53,165 nt of DNA from Microbacterium sp. (GCF_011620715.1 NZ_WOYP01000023.1:1-53165), one strand, 5' to 3'. Shown: positions 19,373 through 30,446, counted from the first letter of the stretch. Notes: generated from the sequence alone by a model not told the origin. Numbers and translations are program-made.

Positions 19373-19591
19373 GGGGCAGAGTCTACGGGCGCGGAAACCA
19401 GCGGCGAGATCGCCGGCAGCGGGTGGTTCTCCGGGCTGGTGCAGGTTGGTCACGGCCAGGTTGTCATGACGTCTGCGCGATGAGATTGGGCGTAGCATCA
19501 CAGCACCGTGGAAGATCAGCCGAAGGCGCTATCCCGGCCACGGGAGCGGCGAGCTCCGAAACACCATCCGCCTACTCTTCAACGATGAGGA

Positions 19592-21319
19592 ATGACCATG
19601 TCGATCAGCCCTGCTGCCGAACGTTTCCGCGCCGCGCGCGATCAGCTTGACGAGCTTCGCGAGGACTACCCGCGAGCGCTCTCGGAGTTCGCGTGGCCGC
19701 AGATCGACGGCGCGTTCAACTGGGCGATCGACTGGTTCGACGACATCGCGCGCGGAAATCACGCGCCCGCCCTGGTGATCGTCGAGGAAGGCGGTCAGCG
19801 CGTGACGCGGACGTTCGACGAGATGGCGACGCGCTCTGACCAGCTCGGGCACTGGCTGCGGGCGCGAGGAGTCCAAAAGGGGGACGCAGTCCTGCTGATG
19901 CTCGGCAATCAGGTCGAGCTCTGGGAGTCGATGCTCGCGCTCACCAAGATCGGTGCGATCATCCTGCCCACGACGCTGGCGATCGGCAGCGACGACCTGC
20001 AGGACCGCCTCGAGCGCGGCTCGGTCGCGCACGTGATCGCAGCCGGGGATCATGTCGACAAGTTCACCCTCCTGCCGCAGCAGGTGTCCGGCGTCCGCGT
20101 CGGGGACGGCCCACAGGGATGGGCCGATTACGACGAGGCGTTCCGCACTCCTGCCGATCGGATGCCGCACCCCGGCACGCTCGCGACCGACCCGCTGCTG
20201 CACTATTTCACCTCCGGCACGACCAGTCGCCCGAAGCTCGTGGAGCACACACACGTCTCCTACCCGGTCGGTCACCTCACGACGATGTACTGGCTGGGTC
20301 TGCGTCCGGGCGATGTTCATCTGGCGATCAGCTCGCCCGGGTGGGCCAAGCACGCGTGGAGCTGCTTCTTCGCGCCCTGGATCGCAGAGGCGACGATCTT
20401 CGTGTACAACTACGCGCGGTTCAACGCCGATCGGATGCTGGAGACCATCCGCGCCGAGGGGGTCACCTCGTTCTGCGCACCTCCCACTGTCTGGCGGATG
20501 CTGATCCAGTCCGACCTCTCCGCCGGTCCCGGTGGGCTGCGCGAGGCCGTCTCGGCGGGCGAACCGCTCAACCCCGAGGTCATCGCCCAAGTGCGCACCC
20601 ACTGGGGGCTCACCATCCGCGACGGGTACGGTCAAACCGAGATGACCGCAGTGATCGCGAACTCCCCCGGTCAGCCGATCAAAGACGGCGCGATGGGCCG
20701 GCCGCTTCCCGGCTGCCCGATCGTGCTCATCGACCCGGTCACCGGAGAGCAGTCCGACGAGGGCGAGATCTGCGTGGATCTGGCACAGCACCCGACGAAC
20801 CTGATGACCGGATACCTCGCCGATCCGGAGCGCAACGCCGAGGCATCCGCGGGCGGCTACTTCCACACGGGTGACATCGCCGCGCGCGACGAGGACGGCT
20901 ATCTCACTTACATCGGTCGCACCGACGACATCTTCAAGGCCTCCGACTACAAGATCAGCCCTTTCGAGCTCGAGAGCGTCCTCGTCGAGCACCCCGCGGT
21001 CGTCGAGGCGGCCATCGTCCCGGCCCCTGACGAGCTGCGGCTCGCGGTGCCCAAGGCCTACGTCGTCCTGGCCGCGGGCGTCGAGCCGACGATCGAGACC
21101 GCGCACGACATCCTGCTGTACGCCCGCACCCATCTCTCGGCGTACCAGCGCATTCGGCGAATCGAGTTCTTCGACCTGCCCAAGACCATCTCCGGCAAGA
21201 TCCGCCGTGTCGAGCTCCGCCAGCGCGAGGAGCGCATCCACCGCGGCGAAGAGTCCGCCCACGAATGGCGGGACGATCAGATCCGCGACGCCCCGATCGA
21301 AGGCGAAGCAGGATCATGA
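19592..21319 (+). CDS. AMP-dependent acyl-CoA/acetyl-CoA synthetase
   Basis: YFTSGTTSRPKLVEHTH; GYGQTEMTA; YFHTGDIAARDEDGYLTYIGRTDDIFKASDYKISPFELES; LPKTISGKIRRVELR. Confidence 0.9.
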   Translation: MTMSISPAAERFRAARDQLDELREDYPRALSEFAWPQIDGAFNWAIDWFDDIARGNHAPALVIVEEGGQRVTRTFDEMATRSDQLGHWLRARGVQKGDAVLLMLGNQVELWESMLALTKIGAIILPTTLAIGSDDLQDRLERGSVAHVIAAGDHVDKFTLLPQQVSGVRVGDGPQGWADYDEAFRTPADRMPHPGTLATDPLLHYFTSGTTSRPKLVEHTHVSYPVGHLTTMYWLGLRPGDVHLAISSPGWAKHAWSCFFAPWIAEATIFVYNYARFNADRMLETIRAEGVTSFCAPPTVWRMLIQSDLSAGPGGLREAVSAGEPLNPEVIAQVRTHWGLTIRDGYGQTEMTAVIANSPGQPIKDGAMGRPLPGCPIVLIDPVTGEQSDEGEICVDLAQHPTNLMTGYLADPERNAEASAGGYFHTGDIAARDEDGYLTYIGRTDDIFKASDYKISPFELESVLVEHPAVVEAAIVPAPDELRLAVPKAYVVLAAGVEPTIETAHDILLYARTHLSAYQRIRRIEFFDLPKTISGKIRRVELRQREERIHRGEESAHEWRDDQIRDAPIEGEAGS

Positions 21320-21364
21320 GATCTCGGCCTCTGTGGACATCCACCGGGCCGACACCACACGTCT

Positions 21365-21396
21365 CACCCCCTGAACGGCGCACCCCCTGAACGGCG
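21365..21396. repeat. Two-copy 16-bp tandem repeat (caccccctgaacggcg)
   Basis: Direct reading at 21365-21380 and 21381-21396. Confidence 0.9.
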
Positions 21397-21461
21397 CAGA
21401 GCCGGCCTCCGCCGGGACCCATAACCTCCCGACGCGCGGGCCGCAACCCCCTGGCGGGTAG

Positions 21462-22361
<900 letters not shown>

Positions 22362-22414
22362 CCCCAAGCGTCAGCTGACCCGCATCGCACGCGCGACCTC
22401 CTGAGCCGCGGGCG

Positions 22415-24706
22415 CTACGACTGCGGCGCGTTCGCCATCGCCAGCAGCTGGTCGATCATCTCCGGTGAGAAGTCCTCGCCCGCCATCATGCCGATGCGGC
22501 CGATCGGGAACGAGTTCATCATCCTCATCATGTCCACACCCTCGGGCATGATCGAGGCCGCGCCGTCCATCGTGCTCATCATCTGCGTCAGGGCAGCCTG
22601 CACGATCGGGCCGGCGACCGGGTGGGCGAACACCTCGCCGAGCGAGGACTCCCGCGTGAGCGGCAGCGATACCGCGTCGCCCTCGACCGTGACCGAAGCC
22701 GACGAGCGGAGGTCACGGCTCGAGGCCGCGACTTCGACCAGATACGAGCCACCCTCGACGACCCACCGCTGCGCGGCGACATGCCAGTACGCGAGGTCTT
22801 CGCGACGGACGGTGAGCACGATCTCGCGGCTCTGGCCCGCGGCGAGGGCGACTGAAGCGAACGCCTTGAGCTCGCGCACCGGCCGCCGCACGGTCGAATC
22901 GGCCAGCGAGGTGTACACCTGCACGACCTCGCGGCCATCGCGGGTGCCGGTGTTGGTCACCGTCAGGCACACGTCGATGTCGCCGTTCGCGTCAACGGAT
23001 GCCGCGGCATCCCCGTACGCGAACGTCGTGTACGAGAGTCCATGCCCGAAGGGGTATGCGACCTCGATGTCGCGCGCGTCATACCAGCGGTAGCCGACGA
23101 AAAGGCCCTCGCCATAGCGCACGTGGCCGTCCATCCCCCCGAAGTCGAGGAAGGACGGGGTGTCCTGAAGCCGCAGCGGGATCGTCTCGGTGAGCTTCGC
23201 GGAAGGGTTGACCGCGCCGTAGAGCACGTCAGCAGTCGCGCCGCCCCCGGCCTGGCCGAGCAGCCACGCCTCGAGGATCGCGGGCACGCGGTCCGCGAAC
23301 GGCAGCGCGACGACGCCGCCGTTCGAGAGCACGACGACCGTGTTCGGGTTCGCCGCGAGCACAGCGTCGAGCAGCGCGAGCTGGTCGGCGGGCAGGTCGA
23401 TGTGCTCGCGGTCGTAACCTTCGGACTCGGCCGCCTCGGGCAGTCCCAGGAACAGCACCGCGACGTCCTTGGACCCGGCGAGCTCGACGGCGGCGGCGCG
23501 CAGCTCGTTCGCGTCGGCGGTGTCGCGCGGGCTCACGGTGTACCCCTGGGCGAAGAACGTGTTGTCGTGGCCCGCGTAGCCGCTGATCTCATCGAGCGCG
23601 TTGTCGAGCCGGGTCGGGTTGATCTTCGACGACCCGGCGCCCTGGTATCGCGGCTTCTCGGCGAACGCGCCGATCACCGCAACCGAGGCGGCCGGGCTCA
23701 GCGGCAGCAGGTCGCCGTCGTTCTTCAGCAGCACGATGCCGCGCCCCGCCGCCTCGCGCGCCAGTGCGTGGTGTGCATCCGCGTCGAGCGGGCCCGTGAT
23801 CGACCCGGCACCCGCCTGCGACTTGCGCACGAGGTCGAGCACACGCCCGGCGGCGACGTCGAGCACGCTCTCATCGAGCGAACCGTCCCGGACGGCGGCG
23901 ACGAGCTGCGCGTCGGTGTGGCCGTTCGAGGTCGGCATCTCCAGGTCCATGCCGGCGGCGAGCGAGGGCACACGTTCGTTGACGGCGCCCCAGTCCGAGA
24001 CGACGAGTCCCTCGAAGCCCCATTCGTCGCGCAGCACACGCGTCAGCAGCCACGGGTCCTCCGATGCGTAGACGCCGTTGATGCGGTTGTACGAGCACAT
24101 GACCGTCCACGGCTGCGCGTCCTGCACGGCCCGCTGGAATCCGCGCAGGTAGATCTCGCGCAGCGGCCGCTCGTCGACGTCGCTCGACGCGCGCATGCGG
24201 TCGTTCTCCTGATTGTTCGCCGCGAAGTGCTTGAGCGAGGCACCCACACCCTTCGACTGGATGCCGCGCACCAGGCCGGCGCCGAGCACGCCCGAGACGA
24301 TCGGGTCTTCGGAGAGATACTCGAAGTTGCGCCCGCACAGCGGCGAGCGCTTGATGTTGATGCCGGGGCCGAGCAGCACAGCGACGTTCTCGATCGCCGA
24401 CTCGACTCCGAGCGCCTCACCGACGCGCTCGGCGAGCTCGGCATCCCACGACGCACCCAGACCGACCGCCGGCGGGAAGCACGTCGCGGGGACGCTCTCG
24501 GCGAGACCCAGGTGGTCGGCCGAGCCCGCCTGCTTGCGCAGACCGTGCGGGCCGTCGGTGAGCATGATCGCCGGAATGCCCACGCGTTCGACCGCCTTGG
24601 TCGTCCAGAAGCTGCCGCCGCTGGTGAGCGATGCCTTTTCTTCGAGGGTCAGTTCGGCGATGTTTTCGGCGGTGCTCGGGGGCAGGGTCTGCGTGGTGTC
24701 GGTCAT
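22415..24706 (-). CDS. Glycoside hydrolase family 3 beta-glucosidase
   Basis: LTLEEKASLTSGGSFWTTKAVERVGIPAIMLTDGPHGLRKQ; GRNFEYLSEDP; LVVSDWGAVNER; PFGHGLSYTTF; fibronectin III-like C-terminus. Confidence 0.92.
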   Translation of the reverse strand: MTDTTQTLPPSTAENIAELTLEEKASLTSGGSFWTTKAVERVGIPAIMLTDGPHGLRKQAGSADHLGLAESVPATCFPPAVGLGASWDAELAERVGEALGVESAIENVAVLLGPGINIKRSPLCGRNFEYLSEDPIVSGVLGAGLVRGIQSKGVGASLKHFAANNQENDRMRASSDVDERPLREIYLRGFQRAVQDAQPWTVMCSYNRINGVYASEDPWLLTRVLRDEWGFEGLVVSDWGAVNERVPSLAAGMDLEMPTSNGHTDAQLVAAVRDGSLDESVLDVAAGRVLDLVRKSQAGAGSITGPLDADAHHALAREAAGRGIVLLKNDGDLLPLSPAASVAVIGAFAEKPRYQGAGSSKINPTRLDNALDEISGYAGHDNTFFAQGYTVSPRDTADANELRAAAVELAGSKDVAVLFLGLPEAAESEGYDREHIDLPADQLALLDAVLAANPNTVVVLSNGGVVALPFADRVPAILEAWLLGQAGGGATADVLYGAVNPSAKLTETIPLRLQDTPSFLDFGGMDGHVRYGEGLFVGYRWYDARDIEVAYPFGHGLSYTTFAYGDAAASVDANGDIDVCLTVTNTGTRDGREVVQVYTSLADSTVRRPVRELKAFASVALAAGQSREIVLTVRREDLAYWHVAAQRWVVEGGSYLVEVAASSRDLRSSASVTVEGDAVSLPLTRESSLGEVFAHPVAGPIVQAALTQMMSTMDGAASIMPEGVDMMRMMNSFPIGRIGMMAGEDFSPEMIDQLLAMANAPQS

Positions 24707-24836
24707 GTGCGCTCCAGTTTCGTGCGTGTGTTCGGGAGGAGAAGTCGGGGTCGGTGGGTTCAGGAGCCCGCGCCAGCGCGCTCTCGGCGGTGGAGGAACC
24801 ACCGGTGCGCGTTGATGAGCGTGCGCTGCCACACCA

Positions 24837-26162
24837 TCAGCGGGTTGCCTTGATCGGCCAGACCGCGAACGCACCGAGAATGCTCAGCACGATGCCGACC
24901 GGGAACAGACCGGCGAAGCCGAACGCGAGCACGATCGCACCCGCCACGGCGGGAGCAAGCGTCTGCGGCAGCGTCGCGGCGATGTTCACGACGCCGAGGT
25001 CCTTCGCGAACGACTTGGCAGAGGGCAGCACTTCACTCATCAGCGCGGTGTCCACGGCTTGGAACATGCCGAAGCCGAGTCCGGCGATGAAGCTCATGAT
25101 CATCCACGCCTCCAAGGTCGGTGAGATCCACGGCAGCAGCATCGCAAGGCCCATGGCGACGGAGGAGCCGAAGACGAAGGGCTTGCGACGGCCGATCTTG
25201 TCGGACAGCGGCCCCGAGACGACCGTCGCGATGAGGATGCCGGCGAGGGTGATCAATCCGACGACCGGGATGACAGCCTGCGGGGACTCGACCTTCAGGT
25301 AGTCGGTGAGGATGAACAGCTGGTACCCGGTGATCGCGAAGTAGCCCGTGTAGAGCAGCAGGCGACCGGTGAAGGCCCAGAAGAAGTCGGGGTACTTGAT
25401 CGGATTGACCCAGAAGGTACGAAGGAAGTCGGGGAAGCTGAAGGGCTCGCGGGGCAGCTCCGTGCTCGGGTAGTCGGGGTTGAAGATCACGAACAGAGCC
25501 AGCACGACGACCGAGATCACCGCGAAGGTCACATAGCCCGCTGCGATGCTGTTGAAGAACAGCGACCCGATCACCTGGCCGCCGATCGCCCCCACCATGA
25601 GGCCGATACCCGACAGTGCCGCGAAGGTGCCACGGCGGGAGACGGGAACTCGGTCGGGCATGACCGCGCTCAGCGGACCCTGCGCGAAGTTGTAGGAGAT
25701 CTGCACGAGCGACCAGGCGATCGCCACGCCGACGAGGGTGTTCGCGAACGCGAGACCTACCAGCGACAGCGCACCGGCGAGAGAGCCGATGACGATCCAG
25801 GGCGCGCGGCGGCCGAATCGGGTGCGCGTGCGGTCGGAGATCTGACCGGCGACCGGCTGGGCGACCATCGCCAAGAACGCGCCGATCGTGGCGACGATCG
25901 CGAGGTTGGCGACCTTGTCGGCTTCTCCGAACTGCACGGTGATCTGCTGCGGGAGCAGGATGGCCGGAACTGCTCCCCAGACCAGGAAGATGCCGAGGTT
26001 GGCGGGGACGATCCAGCCCAGAAGCCGGCGCACGCCCTTGATGGGGGGAGGCGGGTCGTCGTTTCCGGCGGCGGTGGCGACGAAACTGTTCTCCGTCAGG
26101 GGCGAGGAGAGGTCGGTCTCGGGTGCGGACGACGGGATGTACGAATCAGACGGCAGTGTCAT
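24837..26162 (-). CDS. MFS transporter
   Basis: About 12 hydrophobic segments; QPVAGQISDRTRTRFGRRAPWIVIG. Confidence 0.88.
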   Translation of the reverse strand: MTLPSDSYIPSSAPETDLSSPLTENSFVATAAGNDDPPPPIKGVRRLLGWIVPANLGIFLVWGAVPAILLPQQITVQFGEADKVANLAIVATIGAFLAMVAQPVAGQISDRTRTRFGRRAPWIVIGSLAGALSLVGLAFANTLVGVAIAWSLVQISYNFAQGPLSAVMPDRVPVSRRGTFAALSGIGLMVGAIGGQVIGSLFFNSIAAGYVTFAVISVVVLALFVIFNPDYPSTELPREPFSFPDFLRTFWVNPIKYPDFFWAFTGRLLLYTGYFAITGYQLFILTDYLKVESPQAVIPVVGLITLAGILIATVVSGPLSDKIGRRKPFVFGSSVAMGLAMLLPWISPTLEAWMIMSFIAGLGFGMFQAVDTALMSEVLPSAKSFAKDLGVVNIAATLPQTLAPAVAGAIVLAFGFAGLFPVGIVLSILGAFAVWPIKATR

Positions 26163-26205
26163 GGCGATCCTCGATCTTCGGGACGGCTCTGCATCGAGCC
26201 CATAG

Positions 26206-26226
26206 AAACCTTACGACACTAGGTTT
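26206..26226. promoter_or_regulatory. Candidate TetR operator between the divergent MFS and TetR genes
   Basis: AAACCTtacgacactAGGTTT: 6-bp inverted arms in the divergent intergenic region. Confidence 0.5.
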
Positions 26227-26261
26227 TCAAAATCAAGTGCCGTTCGGTTTAGTCTGGAGGC

Positions 26262-26879
26262 ATGGCACAGCGAGGTTCCTACGCCAAGGGCGTGGCCAAG
26301 CGCGAAGAGATCCTCGAGCGCGCCCTCGAGGTGATCGCCCGCGAGGGCTACCGCGGCGCCTCGATAAAGGAACTCGCCGAGGCTGTCGGGCTCAGCCAGG
26401 CGGGACTGCTGCACTACTTCGACAGCAAGGAAGAGCTCTTCACCGAGATCCTCCGCAAGCGTGACGAGATCGATGTGGTCCACTACGGCCCGGTGCCGCC
26501 CGCCGGCACCGATGCCGTCGACCTTCGTTCCGCCTACGTGGGAATCATCCGCCACAACAGCGATGTGCCCGGATTGGTGCAGCTGTTCTCACGGCTCTCG
26601 GTCGATGCCGCCGATCCCGAGCACCCCGCCCACAAGTACTTCATCGAGCGCAACGACAATATCCGGCGGGTCTTCCAGACCGCGCTGGCCCAGCAACAGG
26701 CAGCGGGTGAGCTCACCGACCGCGTCGATGCGGCCACGCTGGCACGCGTGTTCCAGGCCGTCGCCGATGGACTGCAGATCCAGTGGATGCTCGATCCGAG
26801 CGTCGATATGGCGGCCACGGTCGAGGCACTGTTCGAGGCCCTGACCACCGCGCCCGCGAACAACGGCAGCACCCCGTGA
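26262..26879 (+). CDS. TetR/AcrR family transcriptional regulator
   Basis: KREEILERALEVIAREGYRGASIKELAEAVGLSQAGLLHYFDSKEELFTEILRKRD. Confidence 0.92.
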   Translation: MAQRGSYAKGVAKREEILERALEVIAREGYRGASIKELAEAVGLSQAGLLHYFDSKEELFTEILRKRDEIDVVHYGPVPPAGTDAVDLRSAYVGIIRHNSDVPGLVQLFSRLSVDAADPEHPAHKYFIERNDNIRRVFQTALAQQQAAGELTDRVDAATLARVFQAVADGLQIQWMLDPSVDMAATVEALFEALTTAPANNGSTP

Positions 26880-27013
26880 CGCAGCATCCCGACTCGTTCG
26901 TGACCATCGCCCCGGGTCGGGTCAGCGGAGTCATCAGCGTCGCGTCAGGCATCGCGGCGCAGGACCTCACGAGGTGGAGCGCACTCGCGGCCTGACGGCG
27001 AGGCCGCCGGCCT

Positions 27014-27970
27014 TCAGACGACCACGCGGGCGTAAGGCATCCGTTCCTGCATCACGGCGATCGCCTCGGGGTTGGTGTCGACCAGAACGGCGTCGCGCCC
27101 GAGCGCCGAGGCGACCGCTCCGGTTGTGCCGCTGCCTGCGAACAGGTCGAGCACCCGGTCACCCGGGCGGCTGGATGCCGCGACGATGCGCCGCAGCACC
27201 CCCTCGGGCTTCTGCGTCGGATAGCCCGTCTTCTCGCGTCCGGTTGTGGGCACGATCGTGTGCCACCACACGTCGGTGGGAAGCTTGCCGCGCGCAGCCT
27301 TCTCGGCGGTGACCAAGCCCGGCGCCATGTAGGGCTCGCGGTCGACCGTCTCGGAATCGAACCAGTACGCAGCGGGGTTCTTGACGTACACGAGGATCGT
27401 GTCGTGCTTGGTCGGCCAGCGCTTGCGCGTCTTCGCGCCGTAGTCGTAGGCCCAGATGAGCTCGTTGAGGAAGCATTGGCGGCCGAAGAGCGCATCCATG
27501 AGCACCTTCGCGTAGTGCGCCTCGCGGTAGTCGAGGTGCAGGTACAGCGTGCCGTCGTCGGCGAGCAGCCGCCACGCCTGGATGAGCCGGGGCTCGAGGA
27601 AGCCCCAGTAGTCGTCGAACCGGTCGTCGTACGTGCGCAGGTCGCCTCGCAGCCGCTCATACTCGCGGCCGTGGAAGCCGCGTCGGACCACCGCGCCGGT
27701 CTCTTCGGGTGCGGAACGCAGGACCTCTGGTGCGGATTCTGCTTTCTGAGACGGCAGCAGCCCCGCGGCAGCCGATTCTTCCTGCGTTGCGTCCGCGGCG
27801 GGGCGGTACTGGGCGGTCTCGAGCGCTCTGCCCTGCACGCGGCCCGTGTTGAACGGCGGGTCCAGGTAGATCAGGGTGAACGACCCGTCGGCGAACCCGG
27901 CGGCCACCGCGAGGTTGTCGCCGTGGTAGATCGTGACCGAGCCTCGTTCCCCAGGCCCCGGATCGCTCAC
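27014..27970 (-). CDS. Site-specific DNA methyltransferase (N4-cytosine/N6-adenine type), orphan
   Basis: FTLIYLDPPFNTGR; YPTQKPEGVLRRIVAASSRPGDRVLDLFAGSGTTGAVASALGRDAVLVDTNPEAI. GTG start at 27970 overlaps the upstream TGA. Confidence 0.85.
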   Translation of the reverse strand: MSDPGPGERGSVTIYHGDNLAVAAGFADGSFTLIYLDPPFNTGRVQGRALETAQYRPAADATQEESAAAGLLPSQKAESAPEVLRSAPEETGAVVRRGFHGREYERLRGDLRTYDDRFDDYWGFLEPRLIQAWRLLADDGTLYLHLDYREAHYAKVLMDALFGRQCFLNELIWAYDYGAKTRKRWPTKHDTILVYVKNPAAYWFDSETVDREPYMAPGLVTAEKAARGKLPTDVWWHTIVPTTGREKTGYPTQKPEGVLRRIVAASSRPGDRVLDLFAGSGTTGAVASALGRDAVLVDTNPEAIAVMQERMPYARVVV

Positions 27971-29016
27971 GGAACCCGGTGCAGCCACGGCTGCGTCGCG
28001 AACTTGGACTCGACCAGAGCCTCGGCGTCGGCGTACTCGTCGTCGCTGATGGTGCCCGGCACGGCGCCGTAGAGCCTCGCGAACGTGTCGATGAAGCGCT
28101 CGATGATGGCCTCGCGCGGCAGCCCGGTCTGACGCCGCAGCGGATCCACGCGTTTGGCTGCCGAGACGGTGCCCTTGTCGCTGAGCTTCTCGCGCCCGAT
28201 GCGCAGCACCTCGGTCATCACCTGACCGTCCATGTCGTAGCTGAGGGTCGCATGGTGCAGCACTCCCCCGTTCGCCAGCCGCTTCTGGGCGGCACCGCCG
28301 ATCTTGCCCTGCGGCGAGGCGATGTCGTTGAGGGGCTGGTAGGTCGCCTCGATGCCGAGCGAGCGCAGCGCCTGCAGCACCCATTCATCGAGGAAGGCGT
28401 ACGAGTCGGCGAAGGTCATTCCGGCGACGAGGGATGCCGGCACATACAGCGAATACGTGACGATCGAGTTCGCGCCCATCATCATGGCGCCACCACCCGA
28501 GATACGGCGGACGACGTCGTAACCGTGCCGGGCCGCTCCCTCGGGATCGACCTCGTTGCGATACGACTGGAACGAGCCGATCACGACCGCCGATTCGTTC
28601 CACTCCCACAGCCGCAGCGTCGGGCGGCGCAGCCCATCCCCGACCCGGGTGGTGAGCACTTCATCGAGCGCCAGGTTCATCCTCGGCGAGACGGGCCTCT
28701 CGTGCACGATCTCCCAGTCGAAATCGCGCCAGCCGGGGGCGGTGACCAGCGCGCGCCGCACGGCCGTGCCGACCGCCTCGGGCGTGAAGCCGAGCAGCTG
28801 CGCGCCCTCGGGCAGGGCCGCTCGCACGGCCGTCGCGATGGCAACGGCATCCGATTCGATCGGCAGGCCGTTGACGGCGGCATCGATGTCCTCGAGAGCG
28901 CTGTCGGGCTCGAGGAAGAAGTCTCCGGCGAGGCGGAACTCGGCGATCCTGCCGTCGCGCTCCTCGAGGTCGACGACGACCAGCTTTCCTCCGGGCACCT
29001 TGTATTCACCGTGCAT
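27967..29016 (-). CDS. Lipoate-protein ligase A family protein
   Basis: MNLALDEVLTT...PTLRLWEWNESAVVIGSFQSYRNEVDPEGAARHGYDVVRRISGGGAMMMGANSIVTYSLYVP. Confidence 0.88.
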   Translation of the reverse strand: MHGEYKVPGGKLVVVDLEERDGRIAEFRLAGDFFLEPDSALEDIDAAVNGLPIESDAVAIATAVRAALPEGAQLLGFTPEAVGTAVRRALVTAPGWRDFDWEIVHERPVSPRMNLALDEVLTTRVGDGLRRPTLRLWEWNESAVVIGSFQSYRNEVDPEGAARHGYDVVRRISGGGAMMMGANSIVTYSLYVPASLVAGMTFADSYAFLDEWVLQALRSLGIEATYQPLNDIASPQGKIGGAAQKRLANGGVLHHATLSYDMDGQVMTEVLRIGREKLSDKGTVSAAKRVDPLRRQTGLPREAIIERFIDTFARLYGAVPGTISDDEYADAEALVESKFATQPWLHRVP

Positions 29017-29046
29017 GGGACTCAGCCTATGCGCGCCGGCCCGCCC

Positions 29047-29898
29047 TCAGTCGCGAGCGGGAAAGCGCGCGTCGAGCCAGGCGAGGAGATCGGCGCGCAC
29101 CTTGTCCTGCCCGATCTCGTGGAAGATCTCGTGGCGCATGCCGGGATACACGAATGTCGTCACGTCAGTGAAGCCGGAGCGGGTGCGGTAGGCATCGGCA
29201 AGCTTGTGCACGCTGATCGGGCCGCCCACCGTGTCTTCACGACCCACCATGAGCAGGGTCGGGATGTCGCGGCCGAGGTTCTTCTTCGGCTTGCCCATCA
29301 GCCGGGCGGCATCGACCGGCCCGAAGAGCGTGAGCAGCGGCGTCGACGTCGTGAGCGGATCGTCGAGGAATGCCTGGCCGACCGAAAGGTCGGTCGAGAG
29401 CCACTCGGTCCCCATCGCGTCCTTGTGCTTCCACGGGCCGTTGAGGTCTCCTGAGTTGAGCGAGCCCGGCCAGCGCAGGGCCGAACCGCTCAGGATCACC
29501 GCGTCGTAGGCGTCGGGGTGGTCGTTGACCAGCATCTGGGCGAGGAATGATCCCCACGAGTGACCGAGCAGGATCAGGGGCAGACCCGGGTTCTCGCCGC
29601 GGATGAGCTCGGTGAACTGCCACACCGCCGCGAGCGTCGCCGGAAGTCCGCCCGGTCCGAGCTTTCCGAGCTTGGTCGGATCATCGCCGTGCTGCTTGAG
29701 CCCGGTGCGGCCGTGGCCGCGATGATCGTCGGCGTACACGGAGTATCCGGCGGCGGTGAGGGCGTCGATCAGGGCGACATAGCGCCCGGCGTGCTCCCCG
29801 ACGCCATGGGCCAGCTGCACCACACCTCGCGCAGCGGCCTGGGCGGGGTGGACGTCGTAGACGATCGCGATGCCGTGTGCATCGATGAACTCGGGCAT
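29047..29898 (-). CDS. Alpha/beta hydrolase (monoacylglycerol lipase-like)
   Basis: GVVQLAHGVGEHAGRYVALIDALTAAGYSVYADDHRGHGRTG; LLGHSWGSFLAQ. Confidence 0.88.
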   Translation of the reverse strand: MPEFIDAHGIAIVYDVHPAQAAARGVVQLAHGVGEHAGRYVALIDALTAAGYSVYADDHRGHGRTGLKQHGDDPTKLGKLGPGGLPATLAAVWQFTELIRGENPGLPLILLGHSWGSFLAQMLVNDHPDAYDAVILSGSALRWPGSLNSGDLNGPWKHKDAMGTEWLSTDLSVGQAFLDDPLTTSTPLLTLFGPVDAARLMGKPKKNLGRDIPTLLMVGREDTVGGPISVHKLADAYRTRSGFTDVTTFVYPGMRHEIFHEIGQDKVRADLLAWLDARFPARD

Positions 29899-29965
29899 GG
29901 GGCCGAGTATAGGTTCCCTCGACCCGACGGATGCTTCGCGAGAAGAGCCGGCTGAAGACCCTGAA

Positions 29966-29996
29966 TATCCTTAGCAAGGATAATGAACTATGCTAA
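29966..29996. promoter_or_regulatory. MarR-type operator overlapping a TATGCT -10-like box
   Basis: TATCCTT-AGC-AAGGATA (29966-29982); also TTAGCA...TGCTAA (29971-29996); TATGCT 29989-29994; ATG at 30003. Confidence 0.65.
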
Positions 29997-30002
29997 GTAT
30001 CA

Positions 30003-30446
30003 ATGACCGAGAACGCAGCATCCCCCCACGACCTTTCGCGCGAGGCATCCGATCTGCGTATCGCCACGTTCCGGCTCGCCCGTCGCATGCGCACGCACCG
30101 CGCCGTCGACTCGATGAGTGACGGCCAGTTCGCCGTCCTCGCGGGCCTGTTCATCCACGGCCCGCACACCCTCACCGCTCTCGCCGACCGCGAGCGCGTC
30201 TCGGCCCCGGCGATGAACCGCACGGTGAACTGCCTGCAGGATGCCGGGTACATCACGCGCAGCGCGGACGAGCGCGACGGCCGTAAGGTCGTCATCGACC
30301 TCACCGACGAAGGTCGGGCTGTCGTGGACGAGACCGCGCGCCGCCGCGACGCCTGGGTCGAGGAGGCCCTCGCCGAGATCGAGCCCGACGAACGCGAGGT
30401 CCTCACGAAGGCCGCCGCGATCATGCAGCGGATGGTTGCCCGATGA
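30003..30446 (+). CDS. MarR family transcriptional regulator
   Basis: wHTH with TLTALADRERVSAPAMNRTVNCLQDAGYITRSADERDGRKVVIDLTDEG. Confidence 0.9.
   Translation: MTENAASPHDLSREASDLRIATFRLARRMRTHRAVDSMSDGQFAVLAGLFIHGPHTLTALADRERVSAPAMNRTVNCLQDAGYITRSADERDGRKVVIDLTDEGRAVVDETARRRDAWVEEALAEIEPDEREVLTKAAAIMQRMVAR

Noticed and set aside
23042-24853. 603-aa plus-strand ORF over the GH3 gene
   Set aside because: Antisense artefact of GC-rich codon usage opposite a well-supported beta-glucosidase.
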